From Bradyrhizobium sp. BR13661 (GTDB lineage: Bacteria; Pseudomonadota; Alphaproteobacteria; Rhizobiales; Xanthobacteraceae): DNA of 64,000 nucleotides. Position 1 is the stretch's first letter. Every line of letters starts with the position of its first letter. Shown piece by piece: positions 36,112 to 45,434 of the stretch. The notes beneath the pieces are model-generated. The model made no database searches. It was given only the letters and a program-made list of their open reading frames with translations, and was not told where the DNA came from. The translations under genes were made by a program, and so were the position numbers. The DNA lies in NCBI RefSeq assembly GCF_029892425.1, contig NZ_JARXWB010000001.1, positions 248,001-312,000 of the forward strand, given 5' to 3'.

Positions 36112-37674
36112 CTACGACGCCGCCGGCGCGGCGTGTGGCACGGATCCCGAGCGCATTGCCGCCCGTGCGGCCCATCCACCTCCGAGAATGGCCCCGGTGA
36201 AGCCTCCGCCGCCAGTGAAAGCCGAGGCGAGATAGACGCCGTCGACGGCCGTCACGGGCATCGGCACGAAACTGCGCGACTGCGGTGCGAAGCCGTAGAC
36301 TGCACCACCTGGCGTGTTGAGGTAGTGCGCAAGCGTTTCGGACGTGGACATCTCGCGCTGCACGACAGCACCGGCGATGCCGGGATATTGGCGATCGAGA
36401 TCGGCAATGACGAGATCCATCCAGCGCTCCTTGCGGGCGCGCTTGGCGTCGGCAGAAAGGCCGGTCCAGTTCGCGAGCCGGTCGAGCCCGACGAGTGCGC
36501 CGAGATAAGGCGGCTGTTCGTTCAGGCCGGAATCGATCTGATCATAGGCGACGAAGCCGTAGGGGGTGAGACGCTCTGGCGGATCTTCGCCCAGCAGCGC
36601 GGCGGCCTCGCGGAATCCCGACAGGCGCGTCAACCATCCCGGCAGTATGCTGGTCGAGTAGTGCCTGACACCGAAATCGCGGGATGGGCGATCGAGGCCG
36701 ATCGCAATGCTCCACAGCGAGATCGAGGGGTGTCGGCCGTCGTAACGCGACAGGAACGTCGCGCGCTTGTCTTGCGGCAGCATCGCCGCCAGCACGGAGG
36801 GAGCCGCGTTGCCGAGCACGACGGGCGCCAGCTCTTCGCGCACATCGTCGCTTCCTGGCGAGCGATGGCGCACACCGCGAGCACGGTTGCCGTCGACGAG
36901 AATGGTCTCGACCTCGCGTCCTGCCTCCACCGCCCCACCGGCATCGCGAATGATTGCAACCAGGCGATCGCTGAGCGCCTGCGATCCGCCGCGGACATAG
37001 TGTCCGCCGCCAACGAGATAGGAGGCCTGCGGAATGGCGAACTGGATAAACGGCATGGTGTCGGGATCGTCGGTGTAATAGCCGAGGTTCGAGGCGAGCG
37101 CGAGCTTGACCGCCTCGCTATCGCCGAACAGGCGTGCAAGCACCTCGCTCACGGTCGCGTGACGGTCGCGAATCAGCGGCCACAAGCGCCACGGCAGTGT
37201 CGGCGCGTGCCATAGCCACCAATCGCGATCGTCCTGATGCTCGCTCATCAACGCGATCGCCTGCCGAACGGCATCGATGCGCTCGAAATATTGTGCGATG
37301 CCTTTGGCCTGTGCCGGAAACTGCGATTTCGCCGCAGCCGCCGCGGCCTCGAGACCGTGCGGCATCACGAAGGGGCGCTCGAACAGGGGGCTTCTCACCT
37401 CGTGCAGCGCGCCGACGTCGACGAACGGCAGATCGCGATCGATGCCGAGCGCGCGCAGGATCGGCAGCTTGGGATCGAAGGCGTCCAGGCCGTCGATCTC
37501 GTGCAGCGAGGCCTCGATCGCGAGCTGGCCATGACGATAGACCGTGGCCGCGCCGCCGAAGCTCTGGTTGCGCTCGAGCACCAGCACTTTATGGCCGGCG
37601 CGGGCGAGCAGTGCTGCCGCGGTCAGGCCACCGAGGCCGGATCCGATCGCGATGGCGTCAAAGCTGCGTGTCAT
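36112..37674 (-). CDS. CrtI/phytoene-desaturase-like FAD oxidoreductase
   Basis: A 520-residue flavoprotein. The N-terminal dinucleotide motif is AIGSGLGGLTAAALLARAGHKVLVLERN, followed by SFGGAATVY; the C-terminal FAD-binding block is GVYLASAFTGGGGFTGAILGGGWAAR, as in the CrtI/RetSat-like amine-oxidase superfamily. No carotenoid genes are nearby, so the substrate could be an isoprenoid or other lipid. It is divergent from the efflux operon, and an FNR-type box (37772-37785) with a -10-like TAGTAT suggests low-oxygen control. Confidence 0.82.
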   Translation of the reverse strand: MTRSFDAIAIGSGLGGLTAAALLARAGHKVLVLERNQSFGGAATVYRHGQLAIEASLHEIDGLDAFDPKLPILRALGIDRDLPFVDVGALHEVRSPLFERPFVMPHGLEAAAAAAKSQFPAQAKGIAQYFERIDAVRQAIALMSEHQDDRDWWLWHAPTLPWRLWPLIRDRHATVSEVLARLFGDSEAVKLALASNLGYYTDDPDTMPFIQFAIPQASYLVGGGHYVRGGSQALSDRLVAIIRDAGGAVEAGREVETILVDGNRARGVRHRSPGSDDVREELAPVVLGNAAPSVLAAMLPQDKRATFLSRYDGRHPSISLWSIAIGLDRPSRDFGVRHYSTSILPGWLTRLSGFREAAALLGEDPPERLTPYGFVAYDQIDSGLNEQPPYLGALVGLDRLANWTGLSADAKRARKERWMDLVIADLDRQYPGIAGAVVQREMSTSETLAHYLNTPGGAVYGFAPQSRSFVPMPVTAVDGVYLASAFTGGGGFTGAILGGGWAARAAMRSGSVPHAAPAAS

Positions 37675-37771
37675 CTCGGGTGACCTCGCTGGAGCATCGA
37701 GGCAAGCGTCCGGCCTCTATGGGTCTGGATTGATCGCAATCCATACTAAGAGAACGCGGTGGCGGGGGCCG

Positions 37772-37785
37772 TTGACCTGTGTCAA
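37772..37785 (-). promoter_or_regulatory. FixK/FNR-type box upstream of the FAD oxidoreductase
   Basis: The near-consensus TTGACCTGTGTCAA is centred 104 bases before the ATG at 37674. On the minus strand TAGTAT (37748-37743) sits where a class II promoter would have its -10. It lies in the 360-base gap 37675-38034, which shows no gene. Confidence 0.75.
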
Positions 37786-37900
37786 TCGCAGCCAATGGAA
37801 ACTCGTTGCCGGTCAGACGGGTGCCGAAATATCGCGGTCGCACCCCCCCTCAACCCCTGCGCCCGTGCGGATCAGATGCCGCTAAATTCGGCGTAACCTA

Positions 37901-37914
37901 TTGACCTAAAGCAA
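37901..37914 (+). promoter_or_regulatory. FixK/FNR-type box upstream of the MacAB-like export operon
   Basis: TTGACCTAAAGCAA (TTGA-N6-GCAA) is centred about 127 bases before the chosen start. A weak TAGCGT at 37936-37941 is near the expected -10 place. Confidence 0.65.
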
Positions 37915-38034
37915 TCTCGATTCCCGGCGGCACGTTAGCGTCGCGCACTATCACCCCGGCTTTTTGCCGGGCCAGTAATCGAAATCGGGACGTGAATCCG
38001 TCGGTCAGTGCGGCGCGATTTGCATGGCGTTGTC

Positions 38035-39303
38035 ATGGTCGAGCAGACAATCATCTTGCCGCAGCATAAGAGCCGGGTTTCCGTCGCGGCGCTGTGGTCG
38101 GGATTCCTCAATCACAAATGGTTCATCCTCGCGGCCGCCGTTCTGCTGGCTTTCGGAGCCTGGCAAAGCGTACGCATGATTCTCGGACCGGCGGTCGTCG
38201 TTGACGAGGTCAGGCACGGCCGCTTGATCGAGACGGTGGTGGCGAGCGGCCACGTCGAGACACCGTACCGGGTCGAGATCGGCAGCCAGATCACGGGCAC
38301 GGTGCAAGAGGTGCTGGTGCAGGAGGGCGAAAAGGTCAGCAAGGGCCAGCCGCTGATTTCGCTGGAGTCGCGCGAATTGAACGCAGCCGTCGTGCAGGCG
38401 CACGGCGCGGTGGCGCAGGCCGAGGCCCGCATCAGGCAGCTTGAGGAACTGACGCTGCCGTCGGCGAGGGAAGCGTTAACGCAGGCGAATGCGACCTTGC
38501 GCAACGCGCAGCAGACTTACGACCGCACCGCGCAGCTCGAACACAACGGCTATGCGACGCGCGCGGCGCTCGACGATGCGCAGAAGACGCTTGACGTCGC
38601 CAGCGCGGCGAAGCGGTCGGCCGAGTTTCAGGTCTATACCGCCAGCCCCGGCGGTAGCGATTACGTGATGGCGCAGACGCAAGCCAACCAGGCGCGCGCC
38701 AATCTCGACACGGCGGAATCCCGGCTCGGCTATGCGACGATCACCGCGCCCCGCGACGGCGTCCTGATCACGCGCAGCGTCGAGCGCGGCACCGTGGTGC
38801 AGCCCGGCAAGGCGCTGCTCGTGCTCGCGCCGGTCGGCGACGCGCAGCTCGTGCTGCAGATCGACGAACGCAATCTCGGCAAGATCGCGCTCGGGCAGAA
38901 GGCGCTCGCCTCGGCGGACGCCTATCCGGACCGACGCTTCGCCGCAGCGATCACCTACATCAATCCTGGCGTCGACATTTCGCGCGCCTCGGTCGAAGTG
39001 AAGCTGACGGTCGCCGACCCGCCGGACTATCTGCGGCAGGACATGACTGTTTCGGTCGATATCGAAGTGGCTGCACGCGACGATGCGTTGATCCTGCCGC
39101 TGCGCTCGGTGCACGACGTCTTGTCGGGAAATCCCTGGGTGCTCGGCGTCAAGGACGGGCGTGCCGTCCAACGCCCCGTGAAGATCGGCCTGCACGGCAA
39201 CAGCCAGGTCGAGATCACCGACGGCCTCGCTGCCGGCGATGTCGCGATCCCGCAAAGTTCCGGCATTCTGACCGGCCAGCGCGTGCGGCCTGTACGGCAA
39301 TGA
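38035..39303 (+). CDS. Periplasmic adaptor (HlyD/MacA-like) of an ABC export system
   Basis: A 422-residue membrane-fusion protein: an N-terminal membrane helix (WFILAAAVLLAFGAW), a biotinyl-lipoyl-like half (EIGSQITGTVQEVLVQEGEKVSKGQPLISL), a long alpha-helical hairpin (about 120-230) and the second lipoyl half (LGYATITAPRDGVLITRSVERGTVVQPG). I use the ATG at 38035; a GTG at 38008 would add nine residues, and neither has a clear ribosome-binding site. It overlaps the permease gene by 4 bases. It would link the inner-membrane pump to an outer-membrane channel. Confidence 0.87.
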   Translation: MVEQTIILPQHKSRVSVAALWSGFLNHKWFILAAAVLLAFGAWQSVRMILGPAVVVDEVRHGRLIETVVASGHVETPYRVEIGSQITGTVQEVLVQEGEKVSKGQPLISLESRELNAAVVQAHGAVAQAEARIRQLEELTLPSAREALTQANATLRNAQQTYDRTAQLEHNGYATRAALDDAQKTLDVASAAKRSAEFQVYTASPGGSDYVMAQTQANQARANLDTAESRLGYATITAPRDGVLITRSVERGTVVQPGKALLVLAPVGDAQLVLQIDERNLGKIALGQKALASADAYPDRRFAAAITYINPGVDISRASVEVKLTVADPPDYLRQDMTVSVDIEVAARDDALILPLRSVHDVLSGNPWVLGVKDGRAVQRPVKIGLHGNSQVEITDGLAAGDVAIPQSSGILTGQRVRPVRQ

Positions 39304-40526
39304 ACCGCTGGCTGCCGTTCGAATGGATCATGGCCGTGCGCTTTCTGCGCGAAGGCCGGCTCCAGACTATCTTCATCATCGGCGGCATCTCGATCGGCGT
39401 CGGCGTCATCGTCTTCATGTCGGCGATGCTTGCGGGGCTGCAGGCGAACTTCATCAAGCGTGTGCTGACCTCGCAGCCGCAGATCCAGCTGCTCACGCCC
39501 GATCAGGTTGCGCGTCCGCTGCGCAACGGCGCGGGCGAGATCGAAGACGCAGTGGTGCAGCGTCCGAGCCAGCGGGTGATCTCGATCGACCAATGGCCGA
39601 AGATCAGGGCCCAGATGCAGGCGATGCCCGAGGTCGTCGCGGTGTCGCCGACGATCCTCGGCTCGGTGCTCGCGGTGCGCGGCGATGCCAGCCGTTCGGT
39701 GAATCTGTCCGGCGTCGAGCCGGACTCCTATTTCAAGATCGTCAAGGTTCCCGACTATATCGTCGCCGGCGAGCCGCGCCTGACCAGCGAGGACATCATC
39801 ATCGGCATCGAGCTTGCGAAGGACCTGGGCGCCACCGTGGGCGACAAGCTCAACATTCGCGCCGCGTCCGGCGCGACGCGCGTGCTCACGATTTCCGGCC
39901 TCGTCGACCTCGGCAACAAGGGCGTCAACCAGCGCGTCTGCTACGCCGCGCTCCGCACTGCGCAATCGCTGCTCGGCATGATCGGCGGCATCACCACGAT
40001 CGACATCACGGTCGGCGACATCTATGCGGCCGAGGACATCGCCCAGCGCATCCAGGCCGCCAACGTGGTCGAGGCCGACAGCTGGATCAAGACCAATGCG
40101 CAGTTCTTCACGGCGGTGCAGGCCCAGCAGAATACCAACACCTTGATCCGTCTCTTCGTCGGTCTCTCCGTGGCGTTCGGCATCGCGGCGGTGCTCATCG
40201 TCTCGGTGATCCAGCGCTCCAAGGACATCGGCATCCTGCGTGCGATGGGAACCTCGCGCGGCCAGATCCTGCGCGTGTTCCTGGTGCAGGGCGGCCTGCT
40301 CGGCTTCGTCGGCTCGCTGTTTGGCGCGGCCATGGGGGCGTTCGCGCTGGTCTATTGGCACTCGATCGCCCGCCAGGCCGACGGCACCGAATTGTTTCCG
40401 CTGATCCTGGAGCGGAGCCTGTTCGCCTACACGGCGCTGCTTGCCACCGTCACCGGCCTTCTGGCTGCGATGGCGCCTGCGGTCCGCGCCGCGAAACTCG
40501 ATCCGGTGGTGGCGATCCGTGGCTGA
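39300..40526 (+). CDS. MacB/FtsX-type ABC transporter permease
   Basis: A 408-residue permease with one N-terminal helix ([24 protein letters not shown]), a large periplasmic MacB-type core (about 45-275) and three C-terminal helices in an FtsX domain ([35 protein letters not shown]). The ATPase is separate, as in LolCD or DevBCA-type exporters rather than fused MacB. The gene overlaps both neighbours. Possible cargo is lipid, siderophore or peptide; nothing fixes it. Confidence 0.88.
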   Translation: MNRWLPFEWIMAVRFLREGRLQTIFIIGGISIGVGVIVFMSAMLAGLQANFIKRVLTSQPQIQLLTPDQVARPLRNGAGEIEDAVVQRPSQRVISIDQWPKIRAQMQAMPEVVAVSPTILGSVLAVRGDASRSVNLSGVEPDSYFKIVKVPDYIVAGEPRLTSEDIIIGIELAKDLGATVGDKLNIRAASGATRVLTISGLVDLGNKGVNQRVCYAALRTAQSLLGMIGGITTIDITVGDIYAAEDIAQRIQAANVVEADSWIKTNAQFFTAVQAQQNTNTLIRLFVGLSVAFGIAAVLIVSVIQRSKDIGILRAMGTSRGQILRVFLVQGGLLGFVGSLFGAAMGAFALVYWHSIARQADGTELFPLILERSLFAYTALLATVTGLLAAMAPAVRAAKLDPVVAIRG

Positions 40527-41202
40527 TGCGATCCTGAAGCTCGAACGGGTGTGCAAGGCCTACAATGTCGGTCTGCCGACCGAGACCGAGGTACTGCACG
40601 ACATCGACCTCGAGCTCGACCATGGCGAGTTTCTCGCCTTGATCGGCCCCTCGGGCTCGGGCAAGAGCACGCTGCTCAACATCGTCGGCCTGCTCGACCA
40701 GCCGACGTCGGGCCGGCTGCTGATCAAGGGCCGCGACATCGCAGCCCTCGGCGACAGCGAGATCACCCACCTGCGCGGGCACACCATCGGCTTCGTCTTC
40801 CAGTACCATCTCCTGATCTCGGCCTTCACCGCGCGGGAGAACGTCATGATGCCGATGCTGGCCGACCGCGGCTTTGCATCGGCGGAGATCGAGGCGCGGG
40901 CGGACCGGCTGCTGGCGCAGGTCGGTCTGGAGAAATTCGCGGGCAACCGCGCCAACAACATGTCGGGCGGGCAGCAGCAGCGGGTGGCCGTGGCGCGGGC
41001 CTTGGCGATGAGCCCGGATCTCGTGCTTGCGGACGAGCCGACCGGCAATCTCGACACCAAATCGGCCGACGCCGTGTTCGAGCTGATGCGGCAGGTCAAC
41101 CGCGACAGCGGCACGAGCTTCCTGCTGGTCACTCACAATATGGACCTGGCGCGGCGCTGCGACCGCATCATCGAAGTGGTTGACGGCCGCATCTCGGCCT
41201 AA
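40519..41202 (+). CDS. MacB/LolD-type ABC transporter ATP-binding protein
   Basis: A 227-residue ATPase starting at GTG 40519, which overlaps the permease stop by 8 bases. The Walker A motif is GPSGSGKST, signature [15 protein letters not shown], Walker [13 protein letters not shown] and H-loop THN. The length and [13 protein letters not shown] are typical of the MacB/LolD/FtsE branch. It energises the export system formed with the two preceding genes. All catalytic motifs are intact. Confidence 0.92.
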   Translation: MADAILKLERVCKAYNVGLPTETEVLHDIDLELDHGEFLALIGPSGSGKSTLLNIVGLLDQPTSGRLLIKGRDIAALGDSEITHLRGHTIGFVFQYHLLISAFTARENVMMPMLADRGFASAEIEARADRLLAQVGLEKFAGNRANNMSGGQQQRVAVARALAMSPDLVLADEPTGNLDTKSADAVFELMRQVNRDSGTSFLLVTHNMDLARRCDRIIEVVDGRISA

Positions 41203-41373
41203 CGTTGTGGAAGACGCCCGGTAAGGCGGATTTTTAGGGGATATCAAAGGCTTGGATCGCGCCTTGGGCCCGAAAAAAGCCCCGTTCTTGCTTGCCTAGA
41301 GAGGCTGCTTCCTTTATCCGATGGGGCTGCCTCGCATGCGAACGGCCTTGGGCCGGGACTTAGGCTGGGCGCA

Positions 41374-41421
41374 GGCATGATCCCGGAAAAGTGGGTACCG
41401 GTTTTCCGATCGGATCATGCC
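41374..41421. repeat. Palindromic repeat, GCATGATC family, copy 2
   Basis: Outer arms GGCATGATC/GATCATGCC (41374-41382 with 41413-41421) and inner arms CGGAAAA/TTTTCCG (41384-41390 with 41402-41408) are perfect. It uses the same words and order as 2723-2775, but here it lies 36 bases before purA, in the leader between two genes of the same strand. Confidence 0.85.
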
Positions 41422-41456
41422 GTTTAGAGAGCATTTCTTCGAAGGATTACCCGCGA

Positions 41457-42749
41457 ATGGCCAATGTTGTCGTCGTCGGCGCCCAGTGGGGCGACGAAGG
41501 AAAGGGCAAGATCGTCGACTGGTTGTCGGAGCAGGCGGACATCGTCGCGCGCTTCCAGGGCGGTCATAACGCCGGCCACACGCTGGTCATCAATGGCGAG
41601 ACCTACAAGCTCGCGCTGTTGCCCTCGGGCGTGCTGCGTCCGTCGAAGCTGGCTGTGATCGGCAACGGCGTCGTGTTCGATGCGCAGGCCTTCCTCGACG
41701 AGGTCACCAAGCTGCGCAACCAGGGCGTCGCGGTCGGCCCGGAGAATCTGCGCGTCGCCGAGAACGTGACCCTGATCCTGCCGCTGCACCGTGAGCTCGA
41801 CGCGCTGCGCGAATCGTCCAATTCGGCGACGGCGATCGGCACCACCCGCCGCGGCATCGGACCTGCCTATGAGGACAAGGTCGGTCGCCGTGCGATCCGC
41901 CTGATGGACCTCGCCGACCTCGACACGCTGCCGCACAAGATCGATCGGCTCCTGGCGCACCACAATGCGCTCCGCCGCGGCCTCAATTTGCCGGAGTTCG
42001 ACGGCAACGAGATCCTGAAGGAGCTGAGCGCGCTGGCGCCGCAGCTATTGCCTTATGCGGAGACCGTGTGGCGCCTGCTCGATGCCGAGCGGCGTGCCGG
42101 CAAGCGCATCCTGTTCGAAGGCGCGCAGGGCGCGCTGCTCGACGTCGACCACGGCACTTACCCCTACGTCACCTCGTCCAACACGGTGGCGGCGCAGGCC
42201 GCGACGGGAACGGGCCTCGGTCCGAACGCGGTCGGCTATGTGCTCGGCATCTGCAAGGCCTATACGACCCGCGTCGGTCAAGGGCCGTTCCCGACGGAGC
42301 TGATGAACGAGATCGGCGAGGAGATCGGTCGTCGTGGCCGCGAGTTCGGGGTCAATACCGGGCGCAAGCGCCGCTGCGGCTGGTTCGACGCCGTGCTGGT
42401 CCGCCAGACCGTGCGGACCTGCGGCATCACCGGCCTCGCGCTGACCAAGCTCGACATTCTCGACGGCTTCGACACGATCGAGGTCTGCGTCGGCTACAAG
42501 CTCGACGGCAAGGAGATCGATCATTTCCCGGCCGGCGAGGGCGCCCAGGCCAGGGTCGAGCCGATCTATGAGACCATCGAGGGCTGGAAGGAGCCAACCG
42601 CCAATGCGCGGTCCTGGGCCGACCTGCCCGCCCAGGCCATTAAGTATGTCCGCCGGATCGAGGAATTGGTGGGGTGCCCGGTCGCACTGCTTTCCACCAG
42701 CCCCGAACGCGAGGATACTATCCTGGTGCAAAACCCGTTTGAGGCTTAA
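41457..42749 (+). CDS. purA: Adenylosuccinate synthetase
   Basis: This 430-residue enzyme joins IMP and aspartate with GTP to give adenylosuccinate in AMP synthesis. The start at 41457 has GAAGGA upstream and gives the canonical N-terminus [23 protein letters not shown], containing the GDEGKGK phosphate loop and catalytic Asp. [23 protein letters not shown] and the [22 protein letters not shown] signature follow. Length is standard. A palindromic repeat lies just upstream and a conserved-looking gene 37 bases downstream. Confidence 0.97.
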   Translation: MANVVVVGAQWGDEGKGKIVDWLSEQADIVARFQGGHNAGHTLVINGETYKLALLPSGVLRPSKLAVIGNGVVFDAQAFLDEVTKLRNQGVAVGPENLRVAENVTLILPLHRELDALRESSNSATAIGTTRRGIGPAYEDKVGRRAIRLMDLADLDTLPHKIDRLLAHHNALRRGLNLPEFDGNEILKELSALAPQLLPYAETVWRLLDAERRAGKRILFEGAQGALLDVDHGTYPYVTSSNTVAAQAATGTGLGPNAVGYVLGICKAYTTRVGQGPFPTELMNEIGEEIGRRGREFGVNTGRKRRCGWFDAVLVRQTVRTCGITGLALTKLDILDGFDTIEVCVGYKLDGKEIDHFPAGEGAQARVEPIYETIEGWKEPTANARSWADLPAQAIKYVRRIEELVGCPVALLSTSPEREDTILVQNPFEA

Positions 42750-42786
42750 CGATCTCTTACCAGGACGCGGGTATAGTTGAGTTGAA

Positions 42787-44370
42787 ATGGCTGATTACTA
42801 TCCGCTGATCGCCCGCGCTATTGCCGCCCTGGACCCCAACGCTCCCGGCGAAAGCCGGCGCGCGCTCTATGAACGCGCGCGCACGGCGCTGATCGCACAG
42901 CTGCGCAGCGTGCAGCCGCCATTGTCCGAATCCGAGATCACCCGCGAGCGGTTGTCGCTGGAAGAGGCCGTCCGCAAGGTCGAATCCGAGGCCGCCCAGC
43001 GCGCCCGCGAAGCCTCGCGTGCCGGCGGCGCAGCCCGCAGTGGTGGGAGTGGCAGCGGCGACGCGTTCCGCCGGGCCAGCGCCCGGGCCGCCGACAACCC
43101 GCCTGCATCTGCTCCGCCAGCCGCTCCGCCGCGGGCCCGTCCCGCCGCGCCGCCGCCGCGCAATGACCGCCCGCCGCTCGGCGCCGACGACCAGGGTGAG
43201 GCCCCGCGTCCGCCGCGCGCCCCGCGCTTTGATGCCCCGCGCCAGCCGGCGCCACCGGAACCGCCGGCCGGTCGTTCTGCGCCACGACGCCCGCCGGAAG
43301 GCGGGCCGCCGCCGGCCCCGGGCGTGCGCGGATTCCGCGACATTACCGCCGACGTCAACGATCTCGGCGGCGCTGCCGCGCAGGCCAACCGCGCCGCGCG
43401 CCGCACCTATGCCAACGTGCCCTCGCCCTCGCCGGAATTCGACCGGCTGGAGCCGAGCCTGGAAAACCGTACCGACGCTCCCGACGCGCCCTATTCGTAT
43501 GACGAGTCGATGGAGGAGGCCGAGCGCTACACGCCGCAGCCGCCATCGCCGCGTCCGCACATCCCCGTGCTCGACCGCAATGCCAAGAAGCGCACCGGCA
43601 GGGGCGCGGCCTTCCCGTTCAAGAGCGCGATCGCCATCGGCATCGTGCTGATCCTGGTCGGCGCCGGCATCCTCTGGGGCAAACAGCTGGTCCAGACCGC
43701 GACCAATCTGTTCAAGTCCTCGCCCACCCAGGTGGTGGAGGCGCCGAAGGATGCCTCGCAGCCGCAGAGCAAGCCGAAGATTCCGGATCGCGTCGGCCAG
43801 CCCTCGGCGAGCGACCAGCCGGCCGCGCCGGTGGCGCAGAAGGTCGTGCTCTATGACGAGGACCCGTCCGACCCGAAGGGCAAGCAATATGTCGGTTCGG
43901 TGGTGTGGCGATTGGAGCCGATCAAGGCGTCGGGCAACCAGAAGGCCGACGTCGCCGTGCGCGCCGAGATCGAGATTCCCGATCGCAAGTTCAAGATGAC
44001 GATGTCGTTCCGCCGCAACACCGACTCGTCGCTGCCGGCGAGCCACACGGCCGAGCTGACCTTCGTCCTGCCGCCGGACTTTCCGGGTGGCAGCGTCTCC
44101 AACGTGCCGGGCATCCTGATGAAGTCGAACGAGCAGGCCCGCGGCACGCCGCTGGCAGGCCTCGCGGTCAAGGTCACCGACGGCTTCTTCCTGGTCGGCC
44201 TGTCCAACGTCGATGCCGATCGCGCCCGCAACGTCCAGCTCCTGAAGGAGCGCTCCTGGTTCGACGTGCCGCTGGTCTATGCCAACCAGCGCCGCGCCAT
44301 CATCGCCATCGAGAAGGGTGCTCCCGGCGAGCGCGCCTTCAACGACGCCTTCGCGCAGTGGGGCGACTAG
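42787..44370 (+). CDS. Proline-rich single-pass membrane protein, function unknown
   Basis: A 527-residue protein. The N-terminal helical domain (1-80, MADYYPLIARAIAALDPNAP and later ALYERARTALIAQL) precedes a Pro/Ala/Arg-rich linker of about 200 residues, one membrane helix (SAIAIGIVLILVGAGILWG, about 279-297) and a periplasmic beta-rich domain from about 350 (QKVVLYDEDPSDPKG, then SVVWRLEPI and SFRRNTDSSLPASHTAEL) to the end. It lies 37 bases after purA and may share its transcript. I cannot assign a function; the plan (cytoplasmic helical cap, linker, anchor, periplasmic domain) suggests a structural or sensory envelope protein. Confidence 0.75.
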   Translation: MADYYPLIARAIAALDPNAPGESRRALYERARTALIAQLRSVQPPLSESEITRERLSLEEAVRKVESEAAQRAREASRAGGAARSGGSGSGDAFRRASARAADNPPASAPPAAPPRARPAAPPPRNDRPPLGADDQGEAPRPPRAPRFDAPRQPAPPEPPAGRSAPRRPPEGGPPPAPGVRGFRDITADVNDLGGAAAQANRAARRTYANVPSPSPEFDRLEPSLENRTDAPDAPYSYDESMEEAERYTPQPPSPRPHIPVLDRNAKKRTGRGAAFPFKSAIAIGIVLILVGAGILWGKQLVQTATNLFKSSPTQVVEAPKDASQPQSKPKIPDRVGQPSASDQPAAPVAQKVVLYDEDPSDPKGKQYVGSVVWRLEPIKASGNQKADVAVRAEIEIPDRKFKMTMSFRRNTDSSLPASHTAELTFVLPPDFPGGSVSNVPGILMKSNEQARGTPLAGLAVKVTDGFFLVGLSNVDADRARNVQLLKERSWFDVPLVYANQRRAIIAIEKGAPGERAFNDAFAQWGD

Positions 44371-44379
44371 GTTGCTTCC

Positions 44380-44482
44380 GTCATTCCGGGGCGACGCAAA
44401 GCGTCGAGCCCGGAATCCATCAGGCAGCATGTCATGCGGGGAAATGGATTCCGGGCTCGCGCTCCGCGCGCCCCGGAATGAC
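44380..44482. repeat. Two-stem palindromic repeat between convergent genes
   Basis: The outer 14-bp arms GTCATTCCGGGGCG (44380-44393 with 44469-44482) and inner 16-bp arms CGAGCCCGGAATCCAT (44405-44420 with 44444-44459) are both perfect. It fills the space between two converging genes. Confidence 0.88.
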
Positions 44483-44484
44483 CG

Positions 44485-44760
44485 CTACTGCGCGGCCGCT
44501 TCCTTCTTGCGTGCTGTTGCCGCGGCGGCCGCTTCGCGGTCCATCACGGCGCGGCAGCCGGGGCTGACGTGCGACTTGTTCTTCACCATGCAGACGGTGA
44601 TCCGCGGTATGTCGGGGACTTCGCTGGCGCACAGCCGCATCGCATCGTCCGAGCACATCTGCTGTGCTTCGGGCGAGAAGGCGAGGCCGGGGGATGTCTG
44701 CAGGGTGATGGCGGTGGTGGCGACGGCGAGCAGCGTAGCGATGGTCCGGTAGCGTGTCAT
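44485..44760 (-). CDS. Small secreted Cys-rich protein, copy 1
   Basis: A 91-residue protein with signal peptide (YRTIATLLAVATTAITLQTSPGLA). The mature part has a four-cysteine pattern: C-x6-7-C (MCSDDAMRLCASEV), then C-x10-C (VCMVKNKSHVSPGCR). It resembles the Cys-rich GLG1-type repeat seen in many rhizobial small proteins. The same pattern occurs in the product of 45030-45275, 270 bases away on the same strand. The tail is Ala/Lys/Glu-rich. Function unknown. Confidence 0.7.
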   Translation of the reverse strand: MTRYRTIATLLAVATTAITLQTSPGLAFSPEAQQMCSDDAMRLCASEVPDIPRITVCMVKNKSHVSPGCRAVMDREAAAAATARKKEAAAQ

Positions 44761-45029
44761 GAACAATGCGTCCCCGAGTTGCGCGGATTTGAGCCGCATG
44801 ATTGTTGGGACGCCGCACGCGGCTTGATCTGCCGCATGTCGCAAGCCCACAGCCGGAAGCTCATGTCCGGACGTGGTCGCTCGATTTCTTGATATTCGAA
44901 TCGAAAAGTGCTGCGCCGCCCGGCCCAAGTATGCGCGAATGACGTGAAGCTTCAATGGGCGATGCAAAGGAATTCGCAGCTGTTGCGCGGCCGTCACGCA
45001 AAATGCCGGCGCAAGCCTACATGCCGATC

Positions 45030-45275
45030 TCACATTCCATGGCTCTCGAACACCTTGCCGCACGATCGCGACAGTTTTGCCCGGTTGGCTTGCAGGCAGC
45101 CTTGCACCGCACCGTCATTGCCGAGTTCCTTGCGGCACAGCCGCGAGGCGTCGCGCGAGCAGGCCTGCTGCTCCTGCGGCGTGCCCATATGGCCCTGCGC
45201 GAAGGCGGGAGCATTCGACTGGCTGCAAAGGGCCGTGAGGGTGACCGTCGCCAGCAACAGCAGTTTACCGGACAT
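45030..45275 (-). CDS. Small secreted Cys-rich protein, copy 2
   Basis: An 81-residue protein with signal peptide (GKLLLLATVTLTALCSQSNAPAFA). The mature chain repeats the four-cysteine design: C-x6-C (ACSRDASRLCRKEL), then C-x10-C (GCLQANRAKLSRSC). It is homologous in layout to the product of 44485-44760. The longer open frame to 46022 is a shadow of two genes on the other strand. Function unknown; two disulfides and a periplasmic location are inferred. Confidence 0.7.
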   Translation of the reverse strand: MSGKLLLLATVTLTALCSQSNAPAFAQGHMGTPQEQQACSRDASRLCRKELGNDGAVQGCLQANRAKLSRSCGKVFESHGM

Positions 45276-45434
45276 CAGTGGCTCCAGATTTGACAGGTCG
45301 ATTTCAGGGTCCTGTCTGAACTCGTCGCCGTGACACTTGTTCCCCTGCAGGCCCCCAACCCCGCTATCCAAGGTTCCGGGCACGCTGCTATAAAAGTCTT
45401 GGCATATAAAGCCTTGGCGCATGAGGGGTCCGTG

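Noticed and set aside
41212..41235. Possible terminator of the export operon (CGCC/GGCG followed by ATTTTTA)
   Set aside because: The stem is only 4 bp and too weak to call; the repeat at 41374 is a better candidate.
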